43,318 nt of DNA from Pseudomonas sp. TNT3 (GTDB taxonomy: Bacteria > Pseudomonadota > Gammaproteobacteria > Pseudomonadales > Pseudomonadaceae): positions 1 through 43,318 of the forward strand of contig NZ_WFGV02000048.1 in NCBI RefSeq assembly GCF_010095445.2, in the 5' to 3' direction. A program made the position numbers and the translations under genes. The notes beneath the pieces were generated by a model, which worked only from the letters and a program-made list of their open reading frames with translations, was not told where the DNA came from and searched no databases. Positions 9,789 through 19,785 of this stretch are shown here, in pieces; the stretch's first letter is position 1, and each line of letters starts with the position of its first letter.

Positions 9789-9819
9789 CTTCAGGCGATC
9801 GTTGTCCGATCGCCTGAAG
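9789..9819 (+). terminator. Strong hairpin after gbpA
   Basis: A perfect 13-bp stem CTTCAGGCGATCG / CGATCGCCTGAAG (9789-9801 with 9807-9819) with a five-base loop follows 16 bp after the gbpA stop. The tail (ACTTGTTCCTCT) is only weakly T-rich, so it may attenuate or protect the gbpA message rather than stop all transcription into the downstream b561/gsp genes. Confidence 0.6.
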
Positions 9820-9849
9820 ACTTGTTCCTCTATTGAATCGAGTTTGAAG

Positions 9850-10392
9850 ATGACGGTTTCGGGTTACTCCAGGCAACGAGTATGGCTGCATTGGTTGTCG
9901 GCGGTTGTCATTATCTGGACCCTGGCCTCGGGGTTTTACGTGGCCAGCGTTCAAGTGCCCGCGCAGCTCAAACAGACGGTTGCGTTGTTCAACGTTTCTC
10001 TGACCACGGTATTCATTCCTTTTTTCATTTGGCGTCTCTTCGCTTTTATCTCTCACACCAAACTTAGGGGTGTCATCCATCTATCGAGGGTCGAAGGACG
10101 TGTGCTGCTTGCCCACCTCTCGATCTACATCACCGTGAGCGTTGTGTTGGTCACCGGCGTTTTGATGATGGATCGCCCGATCGATGTATTTGGGGTCGTC
10201 GAGATTGCTCAGCCACTGACCCAACCAGCATTTATCCAGTTGTACTTCACGATCCATATTTGGGCATGTGTCCTGCTGTCTTTGCTTGTCGCACTGCATG
10301 TCGGTGCAGTGATCGTCCATGAGGTATGCAACCACCGCGTACTCAGACGGATGTCTTTTTGCAGCAAGCGCCGAAATGAGCACCTCGAGTGA
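9850..10392 (+). CDS. Cytochrome b561-like inner-membrane protein
   Basis: An 180-residue protein with four predicted membrane helices (WLHWLSAVVIIWTLASGFYV; VSLTTVFIPFFIWRLFAFI; AHLSIYITVSVVLVTGVLMM; FTIHIWACVLLSLLVALHVGAVIV). Histidines fall within or at the helix ends (WLHWL, AHLSIY, TIHIW, ALHVG), as in the CybB-type cytochrome b561 family that carries two b hemes and moves electrons from quinol. The longer reading from 9802 is rejected because the ATG at 9850 starts the typical SGYSRQRVWLHWLSA N-terminus. It lies between gbpA and gspC, with 7 bp to the gspC start chosen here. Its electron partner is unknown; supplying the adjacent copper enzyme is an inference. Confidence 0.8.
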   Translation: MTVSGYSRQRVWLHWLSAVVIIWTLASGFYVASVQVPAQLKQTVALFNVSLTTVFIPFFIWRLFAFISHTKLRGVIHLSRVEGRVLLAHLSIYITVSVVLVTGVLMMDRPIDVFGVVEIAQPLTQPAFIQLYFTIHIWACVLLSLLVALHVGAVIVHEVCNHRVLRRMSFCSKRRNEHLE

Positions 10393-10399
10393 AGTTGCC

Positions 10400-10933
10400 A
10401 TGAAGCGTTTCCTGAAACAGCTCACCGGGAGCGCCTTGACCAAGGGGCTGTTGTTGCTGATACCCGTCAGCTACGGGACATTTCTCGCTTGGCAAGAGTG
10501 GCTCTGGCGCGAAAACCTCGCTTCTGTGGCGCATTCCGTGGTCGCGCCAATCGCCGCGCCTTCCCGTGAGAATCTTGATACGACGGCAGTTGCTACGGTG
10601 TTTGGCCTGGTGGATGAAGCGACGCGGTTGCCAAGTGCTGAATCCTTGAGCTTGCAGGCCAGTTTTGTCGTCGCGTCGGGTGTGTCGAGGGCGCTGCTCG
10701 CCGACGCTCAAGGCTCGCGCATGTACCAGGTGGGAGAACAATTACCGGGTGGCAGCGTGCTGCGCCGTGTCGAACCCAACCAGGTCGTGTTGTGGAACAA
10801 GGGGCGCGAAGAACTGCTGACCTTGCAGCCATCTGCCGAACGTTTTCTGCGCAGGCTTGAATCGCCCGCCGCCCCAAATGCAGCAGCCGCTTCTTCGCGT
10901 TTTCTACGTCCGTTTCTCGGGCCGTCAGAGTGA
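10400..10933 (+). CDS. gspC: Type II secretion protein C (short form)
   Basis: An inner-membrane clamp linking the T2SS inner-membrane platform to the secretin. It is 177 residues. One N-terminal membrane segment (LTKGLLLLIPVSYGTFLAWQ) is followed by a proline/alanine linker. A periplasmic homology-region domain (residues ~70-155) contains LQASFVVASGVSRALLADA, YQVGEQLPGGSVLRRVEPNQVVL and GREELLTL, the typical GspC/XcpP HR pattern. It ends soon after, without a PDZ or coiled-coil tail, so it is shorter than most GspC. An alternative ATG at 10376 would add eight residues and overlap the b561 gene by 17 bp. Position at the head of the gsp set supports the call. Confidence 0.85.
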   Translation: MKRFLKQLTGSALTKGLLLLIPVSYGTFLAWQEWLWRENLASVAHSVVAPIAAPSRENLDTTAVATVFGLVDEATRLPSAESLSLQASFVVASGVSRALLADAQGSRMYQVGEQLPGGSVLRRVEPNQVVLWNKGREELLTLQPSAERFLRRLESPAAPNAAAASSRFLRPFLGPSE

Positions 10934-10940
10934 TCATTTC

Positions 10941-12865
10941 ATGAACAGCTTCTTCCGTGCGCGGGCGTTTCGCGTCCTGCTTCTTCTCGTCCTTTTAGTG
11001 TCGGCGAACGAGCCCGGCGCGCTTCAAGCCGAAGACGAAAAATGGCAGCTGGCAATGAACAATGCCGAGTTGCGGGACATCGTCGAGGAGATTTCCACCA
11101 TTCTCGGAACCACCGTCGTGCTTGATCCCAGAGTCACTGGACGCATTACCGTCATGTCCCGTCAGGCCCTTGATCGCGAGGGTGTCCGTCGCTTGTTTTA
11201 CTCGGTGCTGGATGCGCATAACTTCACGGTGATCGACGAGGGCGACCGGATACTGATCACGCCGGTGACCGAAGCCAAAACCCGTGCCGGCCAAGGCGTG
11301 GCGAAGAACGCTACAGCCTCGCAATTTGTCACCCAGGTCATCGAACTGAACACCAGCAACGCCGCCGATATTGCCGGGCTGGTGCGGCCGTTGATTTCGG
11401 CCAATGGGTATGTCGGCCCGTCGGTGTCGGCGAATGCACTGGTGGTCACCGACGCGGCTGCCAACGTGCAGCGTGTCGTCCAGCTCATCCGGCAGTTGGA
11501 CGCTGGCCAGAACACCCAGCATGCCGTCGTGCAGTTACGTCACGCCCAAGCGGCTGACGTGGCGCCGGTGATGGAAGCGACGCTGGGTAAACGCAATGCC
11601 GATACCGCCATTCAGGTCATTGCCGACACGCGGACCAACCGTTTGATCCTCGTCGGTCCGCCGACGGTCCGCCAGCGTCTGGTCGACCTGGCGCGCAGCC
11701 TGGATACGCCGGCTACCGCGAACCTCGACAATGCCCGAGTCATTCGCCTGCGCTACAGCGATGCCAAACAACTGGCCGAAGTCCTTGAGACGATGGGCCA
11801 GGGCAGAAAGCCGACCCAGACAATGGGAGGGGCGAAGGAACTGGCCTCTGGCGCCGGGTTCATCATCAAGGCAGATGAAAGCCAGAATGCATTGGTGCTG
11901 ATTGCCGAGCCGGCGCAGATCCGCACCATCGAAAACATTGTGCGTCAGTTGGATCAGCCCAGGGCCCAGGTGCTGATTCATGCTGCGATTGTGGAAATTT
12001 CTGGCGACATGGCCGAGGCCGTGGGTGTCCAGTGGGGCATCAACACCGGTGACGCGAAGGGTTTCCTGAACTTCCCCGGTACCGACATCCCGATCGTCGG
12101 TGGACTGAGATTCGACGAGATAAAGAGCGCACCGGAAGGCGCCATTCTGCAGTTGGGCAGCGACCGCTTCGGTGCGTTGATTTCAGCGCTGGCAAGCAAT
12201 ACCCGCAGCAACTTGCTGTCCACGCCGAGTCTGCTGACGCTGGACAATCAGCAGGCAGAAATCATCGTCGGCCAGAACGTGCCGTTCAAAACCGGTTCCT
12301 ATGCCACCAACAGCAGCGGTGCGGATAATCCGTTCACCACGGTGGAGCGCAAGGACGTGGGCATCAGCCTGAAGATCAAGCCCTACATCAACGAAGGCTC
12401 GACGTTGCGTCTTGAGGTCGAGCAGGAAGTGTCCGACATCGCGCCCTCAGTATCGGGCGTCGATTCCTCTGATCTGATAACCAACAAACGCGCGCTCAAG
12501 AGCACCATCCTGGCCGACGATGGCGAGATCATCGTCATCGGTGGCCTGATCAGGGACAGCGTCCGCACTCAGCAGAGCGGCGTGCCATTGCTGCGTGATA
12601 TCCCTTACCTCGGCGCGCTGTTTCGCTGGAAAAAAGACACTCAGAGCAAAAGCAATCTGATGGTCTTTTTGCGCCCGACCATTGTGCGCAGCAAGGAGGA
12701 TCTGTCCGAGGTCAGCCAGCAGCGTTACAACGCGCTGCACGACCTGAGCAAGTCTGGCGCGCAGGGCAATAACTCATTGCTGCTGCCGGCGGATTCGCGT
12801 CAGTTGTTCGAGCCGGTGAGCGATACGCCGGTGATTGATTTGCGCAAGCAAACGCCGGTGCGTCC

Positions 12866-12869
<4 letters not shown>
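10941..12869 (+). CDS. gspD: Type II secretion outer-membrane secretin
   Basis: Forms the outer-membrane channel of the type II system. It is 642 residues. A signal peptide (FRVLLLLVLLVSA...LQA) is followed by an N0 domain starting EDEKWQLAMNNAELRDIVEEIS. Repeated N1-N3 modules come next (FVTQVIELNTSNAADIAGLVRPL; VIRLRYSDAKQLAEVLETMGQG). The C-terminal secretin domain has VQWGINT, LLSTPSLLTLDNQQAEIIVGQNVPF and GGLIRDSV. The ATG at 10941 is chosen because it begins the signal peptide; the reading frame from 10857 overlaps gspC. The stop overlaps the TTG start of gspE. No pilotin (gspS) or N-terminal lipobox is visible. Confidence 0.95.
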
Positions 12870-14353
<1,484 letters not shown>

Positions 14354-14356
14354 CAC

Positions 14357-15565
14357 ATGCCGACGTTCGATTACCGCGCCCACGATGCCCATGGCCGCAG
14401 TTGTAAAGGTCGACTGGAAGCCGATGGCGCGCGTCATGCCCGACAATTGTTGCGTGAGCGTGGGTTGTGGCCACTTGAGTTGACCGAGACCCGTGCCGGC
14501 AGCGACGGAGGTGTAAAGCCGCGCGGGGGGCGTTTGAGTGCGGCTGAACTGGCGCTGCTGACCTTGCAGTTGTCGACGCTGGTCCAGGCCGGCTTGCCCC
14601 TGGAGGAAGCGCTCGAGGCGGTGGCGAAGCAGAGCGCCAAGCGCAAGGTGGCCGGTCTGCTGTCCGCCGTCAGAAGCCGGGTGATGGAAGGGCATGCCTT
14701 GGCGGCAGCGTTGGGGATGTTTCCCCGGGCGTTTCCCGAATTGTTCCGGGCCACCGTGGCAGCCGGTGAACGTTCCGGGCACCTCGGCCACGTGCTGGAG
14801 CAACTGGCGGCTTACACCCAGACCCGTCAGGCCTCGCGCCAAAAAATTCAGATGGCCCTGGTCTACCCGCTCATTTTGATGCTGGCCAGTGTGGCGATCG
14901 TCGGCTTTCTGCTCGGTTTTGTCGTGCCCGACGTCGTGAAGATTTTCGTCGACTGTGGACAGCCATTGCCCTGGCTGACCCAAGCATTGATCGGCGTGAG
15001 CAACGGGCTGCGCAACCACTTTCTGCTGCTGCTGGCGCTGCTGGCAACACTCATCAGCCTGTGGCGCTGGAGCCTGCGTCAGCACTCATGGCGCCTGCGC
15101 TGGCATCGGCTGGCCTTGCACCTGCCGGTCATGGGCGAAGTATGGCGTGCGATGGAAGCCGCGAGGTTTGCCAGCACGTTAGCGATCCTCGGCAAGAGCG
15201 CGGTGCCCTTGGTGGACGCGTTGGAAATCGCCGCTGCGGTCATCGGCAACCTGACCATTCGCGCCCGCATGGTCGATGTCGCCCGCTCGGTCCGTGAAGG
15301 CGGAACCCTGACTCGCGGCCTCGAATTGAGCGGCGATATCCCGCCGATGATGCTGCACATGATTGCCAGCGGTGAACGCGCCGGCGAACTCGATCGCATG
15401 CTCGCCCGTGCCGCGGATCAACAGGAAAGCAGCCTGGCGGCGCGTATCGCACTGGTCGTCAGCCTCTTTGAGCCCGCCATGCTGGTGGTGATGGGCGGCG
15501 TCGTGCTGCTGATCGTCATGGCCATCCTGCTACCGATTCTCAGCCTCAACCAATTGGTGAATTGA
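14357..15565 (+). CDS. gspF: Type II secretion inner-membrane platform protein
   Basis: A polytopic inner-membrane protein that contacts the ATPase and pseudopilins. It is 402 residues, the family norm. The N-terminus MPTFDYRAHDAHGRSCKGRLEADGARHARQ matches GspF/PilC proteins. Two GspF repeats are visible (LTLQLSTLVQAGLPLEEALEAVA and ARFASTLAILGKSAVPLVDALEIAA). Membrane helices lie around 170-190, 215-235 and 375-395. It begins three bases after the gspE stop, in the same operon. Confidence 0.95.
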   Translation: MPTFDYRAHDAHGRSCKGRLEADGARHARQLLRERGLWPLELTETRAGSDGGVKPRGGRLSAAELALLTLQLSTLVQAGLPLEEALEAVAKQSAKRKVAGLLSAVRSRVMEGHALAAALGMFPRAFPELFRATVAAGERSGHLGHVLEQLAAYTQTRQASRQKIQMALVYPLILMLASVAIVGFLLGFVVPDVVKIFVDCGQPLPWLTQALIGVSNGLRNHFLLLLALLATLISLWRWSLRQHSWRLRWHRLALHLPVMGEVWRAMEAARFASTLAILGKSAVPLVDALEIAAAVIGNLTIRARMVDVARSVREGGTLTRGLELSGDIPPMMLHMIASGERAGELDRMLARAADQQESSLAARIALVVSLFEPAMLVVMGGVVLLIVMAILLPILSLNQLVN

Positions 15566-15568
15566 ACC

Positions 15569-16024
15569 ATGCAACCCTTACGCAAAAACTCCTCCTCCGC
15601 CCAGCGCGGTTTCACCCTGATTGAAATCATGGTGGTGGTCGTCATCATCGGTGTACTGGGGGCGATCGTGGTGCCGCAGTTCATGAGCCGACCCGATCAG
15701 GCCAAAGTCACCGCCGCCAAAATCGACATCCAGGCCATCGCCACCGCGCTGGAAATGTATCGCCTGGACAACTTTGCCTACCCCTCGACGCAACAAGGTC
15801 TGGAAGCCTTGACCAAGCGCCCTTCCGGGCTCCCGGCCGCACGCAACTGGAACCCTCAGGGTTACCTGAAAAGCCTGCCCGTCGATCCGTGGGGCACGCC
15901 GTATCAGTACCTCAATCCCGGGGTGCGATCGATCGACGGGGACTACGACATTGTGTCGCTGGGTTCCGACGGCGTGATCGGGGGTGAAGGGCAGGCGAGC
16001 GATATCGGCAACTGGAGTCGCTGA
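15569..16024 (+). CDS. gspG: Major pseudopilin
   Basis: The main subunit of the type II pseudopilus, processed at the inner membrane by a prepilin peptidase encoded elsewhere. It is 151 residues. The cleavage site is after Gly in RG|FTLIEIMVVVVIIGVL, with Glu at mature position 5 and a hydrophobic N-helix. The C-terminal region has the GspG landmarks YRLDNFAYPSTQQGLEALT and LPVDPWGTPYQYLNPG plus the acidic calcium-site region SLGSDGVIGGEG. It starts three bases after gspF ends. Confidence 0.96.
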   Translation: MQPLRKNSSSAQRGFTLIEIMVVVVIIGVLGAIVVPQFMSRPDQAKVTAAKIDIQAIATALEMYRLDNFAYPSTQQGLEALTKRPSGLPAARNWNPQGYLKSLPVDPWGTPYQYLNPGVRSIDGDYDIVSLGSDGVIGGEGQASDIGNWSR

Positions 16025-16027
16025 CCA

Positions 16028-16495
16028 ATGCGCAAGCGGTGTACAGGCTTCACGTTGCTGGAGCTGATGATCGTCATCGTCTTGATCGGTGTGTTGCTGG
16101 GCATGGCGAGTTTTGCCACTGGTCTGAATCCAGCGCGCCAGGCGAGGCAGGAGGCGCACGCGCTTGTGCAGGTCATGCAACAGTTGCGAGAGCGCGCCGT
16201 GATCGAGGGGCGCGAATATGGCCTGCGACTGAGCATCGAGGGCTATCGCGTGATGCGGTATGACATTCGCGGCTGGGAATCGGCGGGCAGCTTTTATCGG
16301 TGGCCCGATAACGTTCGGGTGCGGCTCAAGCAAGACGGGTATTCGCTGATCCTCGGCGCTGACGCGGGACCGCCTCAATTGCTGTTGCTCAGCAGCGATG
16401 AAACCAGCGCGTTCACGCTGACGTTCATGTCCGCCGACAGGACCTGGCTGAGCCTTTCCGGGGACGGCATAGGTGAGGTCGTGATCGATGGGTAG
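16028..16495 (+). CDS. gspH: Minor pseudopilin H
   Basis: A minor pseudopilin near the tip of the type II pseudopilus. It is 155 residues with a prepilin N-terminus TG|FTLLELMIVIVLIGVLLG, Glu5 of the mature form, and the GspH-type body with VMQQLRERAVIEGREYGL and a C-terminal beta segment (WLSLSGDGIGEVVI). It begins 3 bp after gspG and overlaps gspI by 8 bp. Sequence identity in this family is low, so the letter rests partly on gene order. Confidence 0.9.
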   Translation: MRKRCTGFTLLELMIVIVLIGVLLGMASFATGLNPARQARQEAHALVQVMQQLRERAVIEGREYGLRLSIEGYRVMRYDIRGWESAGSFYRWPDNVRVRLKQDGYSLILGADAGPPQLLLLSSDETSAFTLTFMSADRTWLSLSGDGIGEVVIDG

Positions 16496-16871
16496 CCGTC
16501 ATTCCATCACGCACATGCGCGGCTTCACGCTGTTGGAAATCATGGTGGCCCTGGCGATTTTTGCAACGCTGGCGGCCGCTGTACTGTCCGCGAGTCAATA
16601 CGTGGTGAAGCAGACCGCCGGTATCGAAGCGCGCGTCTTCGCGGCGTGGTTGGCGGATAACCGGCTCAACGAACTGCGTCTGCAACCGCACTTGGCCATC
16701 GGTCAACAACACCTGATCGTGCACATGGATCGTCGCGACTGGATGCTGCGCCAGACCATCAGTGCGGCGAGCGATCCGGACCTGCTCAACATCGACATCC
16801 AGGTCACGCTGGCGGGTCGCGAGCAGACCTTGTATCGCGCCAACGGCTGGGCACCCAATCGCCATGAATAA
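16488..16871 (+). CDS. gspI: Minor pseudopilin I
   Basis: A minor pseudopilin of 127 residues that initiates the tip complex with GspJ and GspK. The prepilin site is RG|FTLLEIMVALAIFATLAAAVL, with Glu5. The following segment VVKQTAGIEARVFAAWLADNRLNELRL matches the GspI motif with conserved W.A.N....L. The ATG at 16488 overlaps the end of gspH by eight bases, and the stop overlaps the start of gspJ. Confidence 0.92.
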   Translation: MGSRHSITHMRGFTLLEIMVALAIFATLAAAVLSASQYVVKQTAGIEARVFAAWLADNRLNELRLQPHLAIGQQHLIVHMDRRDWMLRQTISAASDPDLLNIDIQVTLAGREQTLYRANGWAPNRHE

Positions 16872-17406
16872 CCAGCAAGGGTTCACGTTGCTGGAGCTGG
16901 TTATCGCGTTGGCGATATTCGCGCTGCTGGGGTTGGCCAGTTGGAGGTTGTTCGATGGTGTGGTGCGCGTGCAGCAAGGTACGACGGCTCATGAACGTGA
17001 ATTCAGAAGCCTGCAACGCGCCGTGGCCGTGATCGAACGCGACCTGATGCACGTGACCGGGCAGCCTGTCGTGCTGACGCAGGCAGGCCTGCAATTACAG
17101 CGCAGCCACTGGCGTAATCCCCTGGACCAGCCCCGCAGTGAACGCCAAACGCTGAGCTATCAGCTGGAGAACGGCGCGCTGTGGCGCGAGAGTCGCGGGG
17201 ACGGCACGGCGATCGTGCAACGCCAGAAGCTGCTCGACGAGGTCCGTGATTTGAGCTGGAGACTGTTCGATGACGAGGCCGGCTGGCTGAGCGATTGGCC
17301 GGCCGGACAACACAAGAACGCGCCAATGGCGCTGGAAGTTCAGGTCTCGGTCGGACGTTTCGACGCGATCCGTCGGGTGCTGCTGATGCCAGGCTCGCGG
17401 CCATGA
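16864..17406 (+). CDS. gspJ: Minor pseudopilin J
   Basis: A minor pseudopilin of 180 residues forming the tip trimer with GspI and GspK. The start is the ATG at 16864, giving MNNQQG|FTLLELVIALAIFALLG with the prepilin site and Glu5. The reading frame continues upstream but there it is only the shadow of gspI. The body has the GspJ pattern LFDGVVRVQQ, then RSLQRAVAVIERDLMHV, and a C-terminal PMALEVQV...RRVLLMPG. It overlaps gspI by 8 bp and gspK by 4 bp. Confidence 0.92.
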   Translation: MNNQQGFTLLELVIALAIFALLGLASWRLFDGVVRVQQGTTAHEREFRSLQRAVAVIERDLMHVTGQPVVLTQAGLQLQRSHWRNPLDQPRSERQTLSYQLENGALWRESRGDGTAIVQRQKLLDEVRDLSWRLFDDEAGWLSDWPAGQHKNAPMALEVQVSVGRFDAIRRVLLMPGSRP

Positions 17407-18254
17407 ACGGGCGCCAAAAAGGCATCGCATTGATCAGCGTATTGCTGGTCATGAGCCTGGTGCTGTTGATCACCAGCGCCTTGCTGCGCAGTCATCGCCT
17501 GATGCTGCAAAGCAGCGCTCAACAGCTGCAGCAGTTACACCTGCGTCAGTTGGTCGTAGGCGCCGAAGCCTGGGCACGGCTGCAGTTACAGGACGCGGAA
17601 CAAGGCACACCTAAAACCGTTGATCTGACTCAGGACTGGGCTCGCCTGACGCCTGCATTCGACATTGAAGAGGCGCAAATCAGTGTCGACATCGAGGATC
17701 TCGCAGGACGCTTCAACCTCAACGCGTTACTGAAGCCGGGACAGATTGATCAGGTCACGCTCAACCGTTGGGCGCGCTTGCAGGCATCGCTCGATCTTGC
17801 ACCGCTGCAGCTCGGCCAGGTGGGGGAATTGCGGGAGCTGAGCCAGCTCCGATTACTGCCGGGCTTTGACGGTCAGGTGTTGCGACAACTTGAACCCTGG
17901 GTGGCGCTTCTACCTCCCGATGCGGCTCTGAACATCAACACAGCACCCGCGCTGATCTTGAGGACCCTCGGTGAAGTCGACGCCGCACTTGGCGATGCAT
18001 TGGTTCGGCAGGCGTCGACCTCTGCTTGGGGCAGTGTTCAGGCGTTCACCCAGGACCCGATGATTTCCGGTTTGGGCCTGAGCAGCCATGGCCTGGGGAT
18101 CGCCAGTCGCTGGTTTCGGATCACGGTGCAAGCAACGTCTGGAGAGCGCAGGTTGCGCTTGGTGACCGACGTCGAACGTGACCTTAAAACGCGCCAACTG
18201 ACTGTCCTGCAAAAACGTTTTCTCCCTTCGATGGCCAACGAGACTTTGCGATGA
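17403..18254 (+). CDS. gspK: Minor pseudopilin K
   Basis: The large tip pseudopilin, 283 residues. Its prepilin-like N-terminus KGIALISVLLVMSLVLLITSALL lacks the Glu at mature position 5, which is the usual GspK exception. The body carries the GspK signature VDIEDLAGRFNLNALL and a helix-hairpin-helix-like segment ALNINTAPALILRTL. The ATG at 17403 overlaps the gspJ stop (ATGA). It is followed by gspL, whose start overlaps by four bases. Confidence 0.93.
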   Translation: MNGRQKGIALISVLLVMSLVLLITSALLRSHRLMLQSSAQQLQQLHLRQLVVGAEAWARLQLQDAEQGTPKTVDLTQDWARLTPAFDIEEAQISVDIEDLAGRFNLNALLKPGQIDQVTLNRWARLQASLDLAPLQLGQVGELRELSQLRLLPGFDGQVLRQLEPWVALLPPDAALNINTAPALILRTLGEVDAALGDALVRQASTSAWGSVQAFTQDPMISGLGLSSHGLGIASRWFRITVQATSGERRLRLVTDVERDLKTRQLTVLQKRFLPSMANETLR

Positions 18255-19357
18255 ACACCTGGCTTTACCTGACCGCCGAAGGCCTCGATGCAGGGTCGAC
18301 TGACTGGCCCTGCTGCGTCTGGTCACCGACCGGCCAACGTCAAACCCTGTCCATAGATCAAGCAGCGCAGGCGTTGAACGGGCAGGCCGTCGACCTGCTG
18401 TTGCCAATCGAGTTATGCAGCTGGGTGCGTAGCGATCCCTGGCCTTCGCGACGTGCTCCCGACAAACGAGTCATCGCGTTTGCGGTGGAAGATCAACTCA
18501 GCGAGGCGCTCGAGGCGCTGCACCTCTGCATAGGTTTGCGTGACCATGAAGGACGTTACCCGGTGATGGTCATTGCCCGACAACGATTGACCGCCATCCT
18601 GACGTTGTTGGCGGCGTCGGGCATTGAGGTTCGTTCGATCTTCGTTGATGCCGACGTCTTGCCCGACGATCACGCGCTAGGCGTCTGGTGGTGGGGTCGA
18701 TGGATTCTGGGTGGGGGGTTGCCGGCGCGGATGGCGTTGTCGGAAGACGGGCTGACGCAACTGCGGCCCATGTTGCCCGCGGACATTCAGTGGTGCGACG
18801 AGCGTCAGGATGGCCCACCCCTTGATCAATGGCTGAAGACGCGCCCAGCGCATGCAATCAATCTGCTGCAAGGTGCTTTCGCCCCGCGTCGCAGGTCTTT
18901 GCCTTGGCGCCTCGGCGGGTTTGCGATGGCGATGCTGTTGTTGATGACCTGGGGCGCCAGTGAAATGCGCATTCGTTTTCTGGACAGTGAAACCCGTCGT
19001 CTTGTCACGCAAAACGAGCAGCGGTTCAAGGCGATCTACCCTGATCAAAGCCGCATCGTGGATCTGGCCGCGCAACTCAAGGCACTTCAAAGTCGACCGG
19101 TGGAGTCGCAGAACACGCGCATTGCGGGCCTGGTGAAACTGATCGATCAAGTCATCGGTGCCAGCGCTGTCGAGGTGCGTCGTATCGAGTTTCGGGTGGG
19201 GGACGGATGGAAAATCCAGCTGACCGCCAACAGCTTTGCCGAGCTTGAACAGTTGCGTGAACGGGGGCGGCAGCAAGGCATGTCCGTCAGGCTCGATAGC
19301 GCCACCAAAGAGCGCGACAACGTGCACGCGACCCTCACCGTGGAAGACAACGCATGA
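18251..19357 (+). CDS. gspL: Type II secretion protein L
   Basis: A bitopic inner-membrane protein that recruits GspE. It is 368 residues. The N-terminal cytoplasmic actin-like part includes PIELCSWVRSDPWPSRR and VIAFAVEDQLSEALEALHL, matching GspL. A single membrane helix (LGGFAMAMLLLMTWGAS, about residues 222-240) precedes a periplasmic ferredoxin-like domain ending VHATLTVEDNA. It overlaps gspK and gspM by four bases each, which implies coupled translation. Confidence 0.9.
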   Translation: MNTWLYLTAEGLDAGSTDWPCCVWSPTGQRQTLSIDQAAQALNGQAVDLLLPIELCSWVRSDPWPSRRAPDKRVIAFAVEDQLSEALEALHLCIGLRDHEGRYPVMVIARQRLTAILTLLAASGIEVRSIFVDADVLPDDHALGVWWWGRWILGGGLPARMALSEDGLTQLRPMLPADIQWCDERQDGPPLDQWLKTRPAHAINLLQGAFAPRRRSLPWRLGGFAMAMLLLMTWGASEMRIRFLDSETRRLVTQNEQRFKAIYPDQSRIVDLAAQLKALQSRPVESQNTRIAGLVKLIDQVIGASAVEVRRIEFRVGDGWKIQLTANSFAELEQLRERGRQQGMSVRLDSATKERDNVHATLTVEDNA

Positions 19358-19785
19358 AGCAGGTATGGCAGCGCATTTCTGTGCGTGAACAACGGTTGCT
19401 GCAAGCCCTGGGTGCTTTCTTGCTGATCGTTGTGGGATTCAGTCTGATCTGGCAGCCGACTCGTCAGCGCCTGGAAACCGTCGAGCGTCAACATCGGCAT
19501 CAGTTGGCACTGGTTGCGCAGCTGCAACACGCGCAACCGCGCAGCAATGCTCCAGCTGATTCCGGTCAGCCCCTGTCGCTGCGCATCAGCGACAACGCCA
19601 CGGCGGCGGGGCTCGATATCCACCAGATGGAAACAGACGTCGATACAGTGCGCCTGACCCTCAGCGGCAACGCGAACGCCGTGATGCAATGGCTCGACGG
19701 CGTCGAGCGTGAGGGGGTTGCGCTGCAATCGTTGACGCTGGAAAAACGGGACGCGCTGCTGGAGGCGCGGGTGGTGTTCAGATAG
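19354..19785 (+). CDS. gspM: Type II secretion protein M
   Basis: A short bitopic inner-membrane partner of GspL. It is 143 residues: an N-terminal basic stretch, the motif SVREQRLLQALGAFLLIVVGFSLIWQPTR that places a helix next to the conserved R.RLL region, then a small periplasmic domain (DNATAAGLDIHQMETDVDTVRLTLSG). It is the last gene of the gsp set; no gspN or prepilin peptidase gspO follows. The stop codon lies inside the end of the convergent MFS gene (8-bp overlap of 3' ends). Confidence 0.88.
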   Translation: MKQVWQRISVREQRLLQALGAFLLIVVGFSLIWQPTRQRLETVERQHRHQLALVAQLQHAQPRSNAPADSGQPLSLRISDNATAAGLDIHQMETDVDTVRLTLSGNANAVMQWLDGVEREGVALQSLTLEKRDALLEARVVFR

